A DNA stretch of 64,000 bases from Elmis aenea. Taxonomy: Eukaryota; Arthropoda; Insecta; Coleoptera; Elmidae. Location: the NCBI GenBank assembly GCA_947652605.1, contig OX393576.1, forward strand, positions 46,600,966 through 46,664,965, in the 5' to 3' direction. Below the pieces are notes generated by a model that saw only the letters and a list, made by a program, of their open reading frames with translations, ran no database searches and was not told where the DNA came from. A program made the translations under genes and the position numbers. Shown here one piece after another: positions 35,568 to 46,337 of this stretch (the first letter of the stretch is position 1; the number at the start of each line of letters is the position of its first letter).

Positions 35568-36437
35568 ATTATTGTCGTATTTAAGTATTGTACTTACAAA
35601 CCAATTCAAAACAGCGAATAATCCATTATTGGATTTGTGTTTCATTTACTATCGATTATAAGAAATGCCTATCGAGTTTGTCAATATTTTAAAATGCATT
35701 TGACATTTGTGATATTTTATTATAGGTAATTGTTTTGCATTATTGTGCATATTTTATTTATTTAGCTACTTGTAGCATTAAGAGTAAGTTACAAAGTAGA
35801 AATGTAACGAGCACCAATTATCATATACATATAAACACAAACTTATTTTTTAACCTATCTAGTCAATTATAAGGATTAGATGTATAAAACTCTATTTTTA
35901 ATATTTTTTGGAGTATTTTTTACTAGTTTATTTTAATATTGGATGCAGAACTTGAAAAAAGTTTCAAGAATGATAAAGTTTGGTATACAAGGTGAAAACA
36001 ATTATTTTGAGTCCTAAGACTTCTCTCATTTGGGCAAAGAGTTGCCTCTAATTTTTTAATTATTTTAGAAAGTTACACCTAGTAAATTGTACCTTACATT
36101 TTGCTGAAAGAGTATTTTAATCTTCACAAATCTTTAATATGATGCACCATAGAAATGTAGTTTATTGTAAAAAAAAGCGCTTTAAGTGTTAAAAATTAGC
36201 AATGTATTAAATACGAATATTGTACTGATATAATTTATAAAAAAAAAAAAAATACATTTTAATAGAATTTTTTCAAAAATTGTGAATTTATTTTATATTT
36301 TGCTAAAATTAATAATAGAAGAGTGTTTTAAAAGTAGAATTAAAGTTGAAAATAATTACTGTAAAATAACGGATTAAAAAGTGACATTTCGTCCTTTTAA
36401 TATTCGTTGAGTCGTAATATATTATTTATTAATTTAT

Positions 36438-36570
36438 ACAGTGTGTACAAAAAGTAACGTAATGGATCAATATCTCGTCTTGTGACAACTCTACATAAAA
36501 AAAAAACACAAAACTTGTTGCTGGTCATTTACTACATAAACTTAAATTATTTTCAACTATACACAGTGTT
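36438..36570. repeat. Dispersed repeat fragment, relative of 945-1085
   Basis: Begins TACAGTGTGTACAAAAAGTA and ends TTTCAACTATACACAGTG. It is the inverse match of 945-1085. The following 'ttttgtttttgcgaaccgat' recurs near 51895 as 'ttttgtttttgcggatcgac'. Confidence 0.6.
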
Positions 36571-36734
36571 TTGTTTTTGCGAACCGATACGTAACTTTTT
36601 TTTTTTAAATAGAACACTTAGTATATTTTATAATTATTAGATGATAATTAAATTTTCTTTCAAAAATATGTGGGTTTTATGTATCTAAAATCAGTTGTTC
36701 TTGAGTTATTTAAGTTTTTATAAAAATATTGACA

Positions 36735-38000
36735 GAAACAGGACCCGAAAAAAATATTTGTATTTCAGAACGAATTCCTTTAAAATTTTGTGGGACAATG
36801 ACAATAGTGTCATAGCGATTTTTCACTAGTTAAAATTTTAAAATAATACACAGCGTAAACCTTATGGCCGGTCCATTTGGTCAAACTTTAAACACGAATA
36901 AGTCAGTTTTTTTTATATGGAACACCCTAAATATTTTTACATTTTCCCGTTTCCCGTACACCACAACTTTCATTTTAATAAACGAAATTCAAATTAAAGA
37001 GCGGGAGTTAATAAAATCCACACATTTTTGCACATTTCAAAAAGAGAGGATATGTCCAGGACAAAGGACCTGTGGTAACCCTAAGTAACCTAACCTAACA
37101 TAACATAATCGCTTTTGACACTTAATTTATCTTGCACAAACTCCTCCCCACTCCAGTTATCGTGGCCAATAAGCAGTTACACTGTTACAATGTTGCCAGA
37201 CTAACAGATTTGTATAATTTGGCAACAGTGAAAGTACCGTACCATAGCTAACATTCGTTATTTTAAATATGTATAGGAAAATTATGAAAATCGGGGACAA
37301 GAATAATACGGGACTTGAGTTTTGTTTCGAGGACTGTCCCTGAAAATCGGGGATGAATGGTTACCCAATTATAGGAGCAGTAGATAGTTAATATTAATAA
37401 TTTTCTAAATATTAGGTGTGCACTTCAGGTATATTTAAAAAAGTAATCATGCAATATGCGTTCTAAGCATGTATTTTTGTCATCTTAGCCTGAAAAATAA
37501 AACTCTTTTATGTAGATTAAACTTTAATTTTTCTGATCTTTTTTTTTTCATTAACTTATAATCTGAGAAATCTTTAAGTTTGAAGATCAAAATAATAATT
37601 GTATTTGACATTTAAAACAAATTTTCGATATATTTCCAAAGCCTACTAGTTTAATGCTATTAAATATTGTGTTTGTATCTGAAATTTATCATTAAAACCC
37701 AATAACTTGAGAAAACCTGATATTAGACATAATTGACCTTTAATAGTTTTTGAAGATAAATAATTAAACAATAAGAAAAAGTAAAAATATTTAGGGGGTT
37801 CCGTTTAATAAAACTGACTTATTCGTATTTGACGTTTGACTAAATGAACCGGGCATAAGGAACACCCTGTGTATTATTTAAAATTTTAACTAGTAAAAAA
37901 ATTCTATGACACTATTGTCCTACAAAGTTTCAAAGGAATTCGTTCTGACGTAGCCAAGTTGTGAAATATGAATTTTTTTCGGGTCCTGTTTCTGTCTTTT
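36735..38000. repeat. Large fold-back element
   Basis: The left arm includes 'aaacaggacccgaaaaaaat', TACACAGCGTAAACCTTATG and 'gaataagtcagttttttt'. The right arm carries their inverses: 'aaaactgacttattcgtatt', 'cataaggaacaccctgtgta' and 'ttttcgggtcctgtttctgt'. The arms are about 200 nt around roughly 870 nt of unrelated DNA, which contains nothing I recognise. Confidence 0.78.
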
Positions 38001-38277
38001 TTTATTTTTTTTATACTAAAATAAACACATAATATATCCAGATAAACATAAAAACATAGTCATATGTAATATATCTATTTTTAATGTTATCTATATTTTG
38101 TGGTTTATTTATATTCACTTTATTATTATTTAATATAAAATAGTTAATAGAATTGAAAATTAACCAAGTTCTGCTTAAGGTGTTAGTTATTATGTAGTAG
38201 AACTTTTTAATTTGTTTTTAAAGATTGAATTTAAATGTTTTTTATTTTCTTGAAATAGTTGAAAAAGCAATGAACTA

Positions 38278-38905
38278 TACAGGGTGTGTAAAAATTGGCG
38301 GAAGGGCTACACGGAGCGATGTTCTTCGTAAAATTCTAAGTCGAAAATCTTGATACGAAAATGTTGTACCATGCTTCCTATGGCCTCAGGAACCATTTAA
38401 AGAAAAAAAAAATGGCAACATTGCATACATTGATTTGCGTTTGGACATTTTTTTATCAGCAATTTTTACTTAGGTATTTACATTTTTTGTTCGAACTGAA
38501 AGCCTTCAGTTCGTAAACATAGCTGCAAACTTTTGGGTATCGTAAAACACAAACAAGAAATAATTACGAGAAAAACAGAGATGACAGCTAATGACAATGT
38601 TGCCATATGTATTACTGTCATTAAAATCAGTGATTTACATATTTTCAACACCAATTTTTGAAAGGAAGAACACAATATCTAGGAAAAAATACTATTCGAA
38701 ATCTATTTTTATTCCAAATTGCAGCTTTTTCATTTGCAAGTATTAAATGATAACGCCTATTAAAGGACTAAATGTCAAAGCTTTGAGGACCTCTTGCAGA
38801 CACAGCAAGCATGGTACAACATTTTCGTATTAAGATTTTCGACTTAGAATTTTACGAAGAACATCGCCCCGTGTAGCCCTTCCGCCAATTTTTACACACC
38901 CTGTA
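38278..38905. repeat. Fold-back MITE with TA target duplication
   Basis: Ends TACAGGGTGTGTAAAAATTG and CAATTTTTACACACCCTGTA are perfect inverse copies, with TA on both sides. The arms extend about 97 nt with very few differences ('cgatgttcttcgtaaaattc' against 'gaattttacgaagaacatcg'). It is the cleanest fold-back of the window and so probably recent. Confidence 0.9.
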
Positions 38906-39514
38906 TATTCAAAATTGTATGAACTTATCTCAAAAAGTTATTTACAATGAATAATTAGTGATATTAAATTTAGTATCATTTAAAACGCCATATAAAACTT
39001 TTTGTGTAACTTATTGTGTTTACAAAATTAAATATTGCTTCTTAAATATAGGGCTGTGCTTAAAGTATGTTTCTTTTGAAAAAAGTTAAGTGCAAAGTTA
39101 ATAAATTTAAAAATTGTTGCTGGTTATTTTCCAATTGTGAATAATCCGTCTTGCTAGTGGGTAGTTTGTCTTTAGGATGTGTGTTAAAACTATAGTTGAA
39201 AATTAAAAAAGCCGATTAAGAACTGCTTGCACAAAAAGCAACAATAGCTGTCCAGTTAAATTTTATCTGAGTTTAATAAACTTAACAACAGATAAATTTT
39301 GTATTTAGTAAATATTGTGATGTTGGAAGTAAATGATGATGAAAATTCTAAAGAGAGGTACTGCAATATCGTATTTTGCAATGATGAAAGTTATTTATAT
39401 TTAATTTGAGGTTTGTTTACATAGTTCTTTATTATTAAAATGATAATTCAATGCATAGTTTTATGTTGGTGAAACTAAAGTTTTAATGCGGCCTTTAACA
39501 CTTTGTGTAAAACA

Positions 39515-40801
39515 CAGGGCCGGATTTACCAATAAAAGTTTGTGACTAGAACAACAAAAATATATATGGGTGCATGGGCGGTAAATTTACAATATTTTTT
39601 TATCATTAAAAATAAATATGCTTGAGTGTATTATACGTCATTCAAAAAATTTTCAAAAGATGGAAAAGTTTTTTATTATTAATTTCTCACAAAATTTTAT
39701 TCTTAATAAATGTTGGTGCATGATTTAAAATTAATTTTAAGATGAAAAAAGTTTTGTAACAATCCATAGGATATTAGATTTTAGCGATTTCTGAAATATT
39801 TACAAGAGTAAAGTGCCCTTATTTTAAAAGAGTTACAAAAAAAGTTTATAGGAAAAAGAATTTAAAATATGACCTACTCTTACTATGATAATTGTCGTTT
39901 AATGTCTAATAATTATTTTTATTGTAATTTAAACATTCAAAAACCAAAAAGTCGCAACACTCTAGTGTCATGAATTTTAATTGAACTTTTATTTCATTTT
40001 AAAATTAGTTCTAGGTCATGCACCAACTCTTATCAGAAATAAAATTTTCTGAGACATTGATAATAAAAAACCTTTTCAGGTGTGCACTTACGAATGTTAA
40101 AATTACTATAAACATTAAAATTGGAAATTTAATGTAAAATTTTATTTTAGAACATTTATTAAATTCTAAACAACTTTTCCCTTTAAACTTTTAAAATAAG
40201 GGCACTTACTATTGCGAATATTTCTAAAATCGTTAAAATCCAGTGTTCCATGAACTTCTTTTAAACTTTTTTCATCTTAAAATTGTGCCAAAAATCTAAT
40301 TTTTTGAGAAATTCATAGTAAAAAACTTTTTCATTTGTTGCAGACATTTGAATGATGCTGTAATATTACTTTAAAAAAATGTGTATATTTATTTGATTGT
40401 TCAAAAACATTATGTTTTTTTAAAATACATTAATTAATTTTGATGTATTCAAAATTCTCCCACCCATGAAACAGTGTGAATGCTTTGAAAATTGCAAAAA
40501 ATTATATTACTTTAAAAAAAAAAACACTTCCCAACAAAGTGATTTACTTAAAATAATTTCAATAATGTACACAAAAATAATCACATAATTCAATTAAACA
40601 TTAACTAAAGAATAATTACTTGTGTTAAGTAAAAATCATAATTATTATGTTTATATTCATAATATAATTATTTCGTATTTATTTTACGAAAGCCTAAAGG
40701 AAGATAGGGACAACTAGGTAACTATGATTTTCATCATTTATTTTCAGATTTTTACAGTTTGTATATGCATAAAGAAGGCATAAACGCTAAATCCGGCCCT
40801 G
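39515..40801. mobile_element. hAT-type non-autonomous element carrying a fold-back insertion
   Basis: Ends CAGGGCCGGATTTACC and GCTAAATCCGGCCCTG are inverted. The flanks GTAAAACA (39507-39514) and GTAAAATA (40802-40809) fit an 8-bp duplication with one change. Its interior includes a degenerate TACAGCGTCATTC-family fold-back at 39633-40362. No transposase is seen. Confidence 0.82.
39633..40362. repeat. Fold-back element, TACAGCGTCATTC family, copy 3 (decayed)
   Basis: Starts TACGTCATTCAAAAAATTTT and ends TTTGAATGATGCTGTA. The interior follows copies 1 and 2 ('ttttattcttaataaatgtt', 'gagtaaagtgcccttatttt') but with many changes. It is the oldest-looking of the three copies. Confidence 0.7.
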
Positions 40802-41423
40802 GTAAAATACGAATGATTTTGTTAATATTTGTAGTAGCTACGCAGCGTTCTTTAGTACTGTTATAGATATATTGTCTTAATTAGAACAATTATTGTAAAT
40901 TATTGTTTAGTGCAGTTATATATTTAACAAATTTTGGAAATTAAATTTTTGTATAATAAACATACAATCAATTTCTTTCAATTAATTTTTATATTGTGCA
41001 CCTTTTATAACTACTTTAACACTTAATTAGGTAGAGCATTTTTGAAAACAGAAATCATAATTATTAGAGCAAATACCAAAAACAAAATAATTGTATACAT
41101 AGTTGAGAAAAAGACGATGCAGGAAATTATGAAAAAAATGTTGTCTAAAATAACATACGATTGGGTAAAAAAGTGTGGCAGGATTTAAAAAAAAAAAACA
41201 ATCAATTTGAAGGCATTAGTAGACAAAATAAAGACATCTTTGTCAAGGTTTTTTCAAGATATTTTTGAACTGTGTGTAGATATTTTTTGGTTGTGTCGCC
41301 CATTTTTTCTATCAAATGGTTCATACCTAATCACCAATGTTCCCCGAATTTTGGGATAAATGAGCAAAATTGTAATAGTAATTAGAGCAAAGAGCCTAGA
41401 GTACAGGGCCGAGCTGTGCCATT

Positions 41424-41860
41424 GTGCAGATTGTGCACCGCACTAGGGCGCCTGAATGTGATGGGCGCCTTTTTTATAATAGAAATGAAATAAATTCGCC
41501 AGTATTTACTATGTGCATAAAAACAGAAATAAAAAATTGTCAAGATGTGCAATTAAAACTGAGCGACAAACAAAATTGTAGTAATCGTGATATTGATGGC
41601 AAGACTTTATTTGAGAAATTAAAAACCGTGCAAAGATTTATTAAAAAAGAGTTTTCTCCTCAGGATGTATTAAATTACATACTTATATGAAAACAAATTA
41701 AACAATACATTTCCAAATGCTGCTATTGTATTGTATATTTATTTATCACTACCTGTATCTGCAGCATCAAGAGAAAGAAAAATTTCGAAATTATAAATAG
41801 TAAAAAAATATTTGCGCTCTACGATGTCTGAAGAGCGCTTAACAGACATGTTCTATTGAG
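41424..41860 (+). pseudogene. hAT transposase remnant (C-terminal dimerisation region)
   Basis: One frame reads RDIDGKTLFEKLKTVQRFIK and then PQDVLNYIL. After a frameshift at about 41690 the next frame continues NKLNNTFPNAAIVLYIYLSL and PVSAASRERK. A stop follows in ALYDV*RAL. This matches the C-terminus of ZMYM/TTF-type hAT transposases (FPN...ALRI-LTLPVS-ASAERSFSKLK...RSTMSQERL). The key ASAERSFSKLK motif is visible but altered. CAGGGCCGAGCTGTGCC at 41405 resembles a hAT end, but no partner end or duplication was found. The frameshift, stop and missing 5' part show it is dead. Confidence 0.78.
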
Positions 41861-41867
41861 AATGATA

Positions 41868-42904
41868 TACAGGGTGGTCCACTTTTTAGTAGCAGGACTT
41901 TAACAGTCGATAGTAAAACTTATTTTAAAGCGAATATTCCATATCAACATGGGTCCATAAATGCTTCATTTTAAAGATACAGGGTGTTGAAATTTTCAAA
42001 AAAATATCGATAATGTTTAACCGTTTCTGAACCAGTAGATATATTTAAACCAAATTCGGTATACAGCACCACCTTATAGGTTACCACAATCGGTGAAAAT
42101 TTCAAGTCCCACAGCAACCAGTGGCGGAGTTGTGGGGGTTCAGTTTTAATAAATTTTGTAATAAACTGGTATAGACCTGTTTAAAATCAAACTTGAACTT
42201 GTTTTTGGGTAGAGTATTTAATTCTAAACAATAAGTGTCTCCTAATTTTTCTTCGTGTGTGCCACCGTTTGGCGCGGAATTTGATTTATTTAACTATTTC
42301 CGCGAAAAATTTGCTCTTAAGTTTGATCTAAAAATATCGCGAAAAGCAGAAAATGCAACTTGCAGAGTAAATGCTCATTAATCGCTAATTTAGCGGAACT
42401 TCTTTTCTCATTATTAGTATGTTCTGTTATTAAAAACTGCAAAAATCGGTAATTAATTTTTTATTACGAATATTAGCTATATTTTTAGATCGAACTTGGG
42501 AGCAAATTTTTCGCGAAAATAGTAAAATAAATAAAATTTCGCGCCAAACGGTGGCAGATACCAAGAAAAGTCAAGAAACACTTTTTGTGTAGAATAAACT
42601 GCTCTACCCAAAAAACCAATTCGAGTTTGATTTTGAACAGGGCCGTACTAGTTTTATAAAATTTATTGAAACTGAATCCCCACAACTCCGCCACTGGTTG
42701 CTTGTGGGAATTGAAACTTTCACCGATTGTGGTAACCTGTAAGGTGGTGCTGTATACCAAATTTGGTTTAAATATATCTACTGGTTGAGAAACGGTTATC
42801 AATATTTTTTTGAAAATTTCTACACCCTGTATCTTTAAATAGAAGCGTTTTTGGACCCATGTTGATATGGAGTATTCGCTTTAAAATAAGGTTTTCTATT
42901 GACC
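41868..42904. repeat. Large fold-back element
   Basis: Left arm from TACAGGGTGGTCCACTTTTT. Inverse pairs: 'ccatatcaacatgggtcc' with 'ggacccatgttgatatgg', 'caccaccttataggttacca' with 'ggtaacctgtaaggtggtg', and 'cagtggcggagttgtggggg' with 'ccccacaactccgccactg'. The centre is near 42400 and each arm is about 500 nt. The right arm stops after 'ttttctattgac', so the last 40 or so bases of the mirror are missing. Confidence 0.82.
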
Positions 42905-43739
42905 CCTGGGCATATGGAATGTCAAGGAATTTTGAAAATAACAGTTAAATAATGCAATTGTTACGCCACTGCTAATTCCAGCTTGCCTGGCCCAAGAATT
43001 TCATTTGTTTATTTTAAAAACAAGATATGTTGAGAAGTCACCCTGAGGGGTCTCGGGGTTGGCTTGAGATCATTCTATTTCTAATACTGTTCAAAGGCAG
43101 TACTGTTTGTATTTTATTCAATATTATAATAAATTGCAATTGTTGTTTGATTACGTTTATTATTTACAATCGCCGGCCAAAGTACGCCCCCGCGGCGTCT
43201 TCGTCGCTCGCTTCGCGCCTAACACAATTTAAGTATCAATTTATTATTAAAAACGAAAAAGATTTTTACCATAAAAATTCTTATTTACACTTCATTTGCA
43301 AATAAATTATAGGTACCTACTCGTTAGTACTATTGTTATTGAATAATTCAAACGCTGATCTAATTTTCATGTTATTTTTAAGAAAAAAGGCCGCCTTAGC
43401 CAATAGGCTTGTTTATTTCTATGATCGAAGAAACGGAGGGACAAATTAATAAGACCGGGGAAACCCCGTTAAGTGTGGAGTGTTTTAACAGGTCCATTCA
43501 TCTACATTTACCCCCCAAATAAATCGTTTACTTAAATATCTTACTTTCATAAAATTAGTCATCTGGCAACAAATTATTGGAGTAACTTTCTTTAAAAATG
43601 AATACATATTTCAGATTTCGTTGGAATAACTGGCGTATTGGTATATTATTACTTTGGTAAAAGTAGCTATCGTCTAATAGATGGTATGCAAAAATGGAGC
43701 CTTTTTATTCTTATAGTTTCCTGTAGTAAATACATTTTG

Positions 43740-44034
43740 GGGCGCATGCGTTCATTTTGAATTCCATGTGCGGGAAACAACTTTGCCGCAAGTCCATAAC
43801 GAAAGGAAAAGGACGTACGTAACGCTACAAGTCTCCCTACTCCAGAGGTAACTCCAACGAATGGCATGTCATTTGTTTGCCGGCGATATGAACGACGGCG
43901 GGTTGCGCTTCACAAGCGCGCGTAAAAATGCGTTCGTATAATAATTCTAATAAACACAAATAAAATCGGAATAAAATATAAATGGGTGCGTTTGTGAACT
44001 AATTTAAGTGCGAAAGGAATGCAGTGTAGTGAAA
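43740..44034 (+). promoter_or_regulatory. Probable SCAR promoter and 5' UTR
   Basis: A G+C-richer island in otherwise A+T-rich DNA, immediately upstream of the SCAR start. GCGCATGCG at 43742-43750 is the core of the NRF1/Ewg site often found at housekeeping promoters. No TATA box is seen at a sensible distance. The transcription start cannot be placed from sequence alone. Confidence 0.4.
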
Positions 44035-44323
44035 ATGCCTTTTGTGCAACGTGTGATTGAGCCAAAATATTTAAGTCGTACGACTTTATTTCATGCTAAC
44101 GGTAGCCCAAAAGTTGCCGATGATGAATTAGAAGCTGTTACAAATAACACCCTAAGTAACGCCTTAAGACAACTCGCATCATTGGTTTTGGTCGCTAACG
44201 ATATATTTACCGATCTTACCATACAACTCGAAAAAGTTACGGAAAGATCTATCGTGGTCAAAGAAAAAATTGGCGTTCTCGAAGGAAAAGTCGTCACATA
44301 TGATCCCAAGAAAGTTTCAGTTC
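44035..44323 (+). CDS. SCAR: SCAR/WAVE, first coding exon (partial gene)
   Basis: SCAR/WAVE is the Arp2/3-activating subunit of the WAVE regulatory complex, which builds branched actin downstream of Rac. The exon encodes 96 residues plus one base before GTAAGT. It opens MPFVQRVIEPKYLSRTTLF. The conserved WAVE-homology core follows (DDELEAVTNNTLSNALRQLA, then SLVLVANDIFTDLTIQLEKV), then a helical stretch ending DPKKVSV. This fits the family's N-terminal pattern MPLxKRxIEPxxxxR...ELExVTNxTLxNxIRQLxSL. I chose the ATG at 44035, where the family's MP start falls. The middle contains a few extra residues (HANGSPKVAD) relative to the forms I know, and the helix is rather divergent. The proline-rich and VCA parts must lie beyond the window. 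Confidence 0.87.
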
Positions 44324-46127
44324 GTAAGTAAATTTTTTTATTATAGGTACTTTTTCGAAACACGTGCAATTGCAACTATACCCAAAACTATTACCCAAAA
44401 ACAATTTTCTTGCGCACGCTTTTTTATTCTGATTCTATTTCGATCGGCATTCAACAAAGTGAGCCTTGCAAAAAAAAAACAAACGCTAACGAATCGCTTA
44501 GCCTTGACAGAGGTCTATTAACTTTTTGCGGCACGATTCGGCCCCATACCACACTTAAACACCAGTGATTGAAGTTGTATAATACCGAGATAATACTAAT
44601 CACGGACTATTATTAACGACGACTATGATTAAAAATAAGTAATTTCATTTCATTTTAAAATAGAAAACAATATTGTTTTTAATTACGTAATTTGTCATTG
44701 GTCTACATATTCCGGAAAATATGGAACAAATGTACCTATGCTACAAAAAGTCGATAAGATAAACATTATGGCATGGCTTGCTTATCTCGAGATGTCTATA
44801 TTTTCCTGTTTTAACAAAAATACTTTGCGTTTTAATGAAACCAGTTATTGCCACAAAGAGGATTACTTTTTAATTATAGACGACTTAAGGACTTGTGTTC
44901 AAACACGTGGAATAATTTAAAAGCGTTAATTACTTTTTGAAGTGAAGGGGTTTAATAGTTTTGCAACCGTTGGTAAGGTAATTTTTAAGTGTCGCTTAGC
45001 ACGTTGATGTAACCGGAATTTAAAAGGGACGTTTTGTCTGCATTATATAACCGTCATCCACAGCCGTAGTGGCATTTCAAGGGTGCAAGGAAACTAGCAT
45101 CACGTGAGACGACAGCTGATCGGAAATCCGGGGTTAGAGGAGGCTACCCTTATGTTTCTTTTGCCCTGTGAAATTGTTGTTAAAGATATATTCATTATCT
45201 ACAACATTATGCAATTGGGGTTGTTCAATGGAATAGCCCTAAAATAAATTACTTTTTGTTGTGGATATCGGTACCTGAATATTCTTAACAAAAGTGTTAA
45301 TAATGAAAATAAATTTTAAAGAGTCGAAAAAAAAACAACGAATTCATACAATACTTCATTAACGCTATGAGGCTGAACGGAGAAGATCGCTAACGATTAT
45401 CATATTCTCATCAGTTGGATAACAAACGAGCACCACTTAATGCCAAAATCTAACTGAGAAACTCAAATATATTTAGATTATTTGGAGATCAACGAATTTT
45501 GATAGCTAAGATCCGCGATTCTGGTCATTTTCAGTTGTAGTTCTCTGCTGCTACTTAAATTCCAACGACGTGTTTGGCCAAAAATTTCATTTTGGTCGAT
45601 GAACTTAAATCAATATAAACTTAATATGACATTTTTCTGCCTCTCACACAAACCGTGTTTTAAATAAATTATATTGGGCAGTAGACACGCCTCTGTATTT
45701 AAAATAGTGGAGCATCTATTGTTTGTTTGTTATATAATCTTTTCAGAGTAGGTAATACCCAACGATGTTATTCGATAATCGTATTTAAAAATTAAATATT
45801 TGTGTAAGTTTTTCTGCGATATTTCAACGTTCCAGTGCATGCAAGTATGAGAATTCTTTAAAAAAAAAACGCGTCAAATACCTCACAAAATTCTTCAAAT
45901 CCAGTGAATTAGTTTCGAAAATTTGTCAGGAATCCCACCATGTGATTAGCAAACTAATCCAAAATACTTTAGCTCTGTTCCAAAATGCCGTCTGTCTATT
46001 TAGTCAAATAATCAAGAAAACTTAGAATAAATCTCGTGGGTTTTTTAAGTTGTTGCACTGAAATCGCTTCTAATGTTTTTAGATTTATCTTTGGCCATTT
46101 AAAAGGTATAAAAAAATAGAAATGTTA

Positions 46128-46337
46128 TAGGTCGTTTACACTTACGGTTTTGCACGTTGTTTTGCGATTTGGTTTTGCATGTGGTTATGATCGTGTGTAT
46201 GAATGCTAAAACTAAGCGATTTTATTGACCTTGGTTTTGCACAAGTGAATCTAGCAGCGCTTGATTCACACGCGTTCACACAGACGATCATAACCACATG
46301 TAAAACCACGTGCAAAACCGTAAGTGTAAACGGCCTA
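46128..46337. mobile_element. Short palindromic MITE, TA-flanked
   Basis: Left end TAGGTCGTTTACACTTACGG and right end CCGTAAGTGTAAACGGCCTA are inverted, with TA on both sides. Inner pairs include 'gcatgtggttatgatcgt' against 'acgatcataaccacatg'. The 210-bp element is nearly all arm. It resembles the AGGCCGTTTACACTT-type MITEs of insects. Confidence 0.85.

Larger units (their letters stand above)
35568..44034. other. Intergenic stretch between PDZD8 and SCAR
   Basis: About 8.5 kb without a functional coding gene. It opens with the PDZD8 3' UTR; no clear AATAAA was seen close by. It is then dominated by transposons: a fold-back (36735-38000), a second fold-back (38278-38905), a hAT-type element (39515-40801), a hAT transposase remnant (41424-41860) and a large fold-back (41868-42904). 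Unexplained G+C-richer DNA lies at 43019-43220. The last 300 bases should include the SCAR promoter and 5' UTR. Confidence 0.6.

Noticed and set aside
42485..42802. 105-codon minus-strand open stretch
   Set aside because: It sits in the right arm of the 41868-42904 fold-back and mirrors the left arm; no protein family is recognisable.
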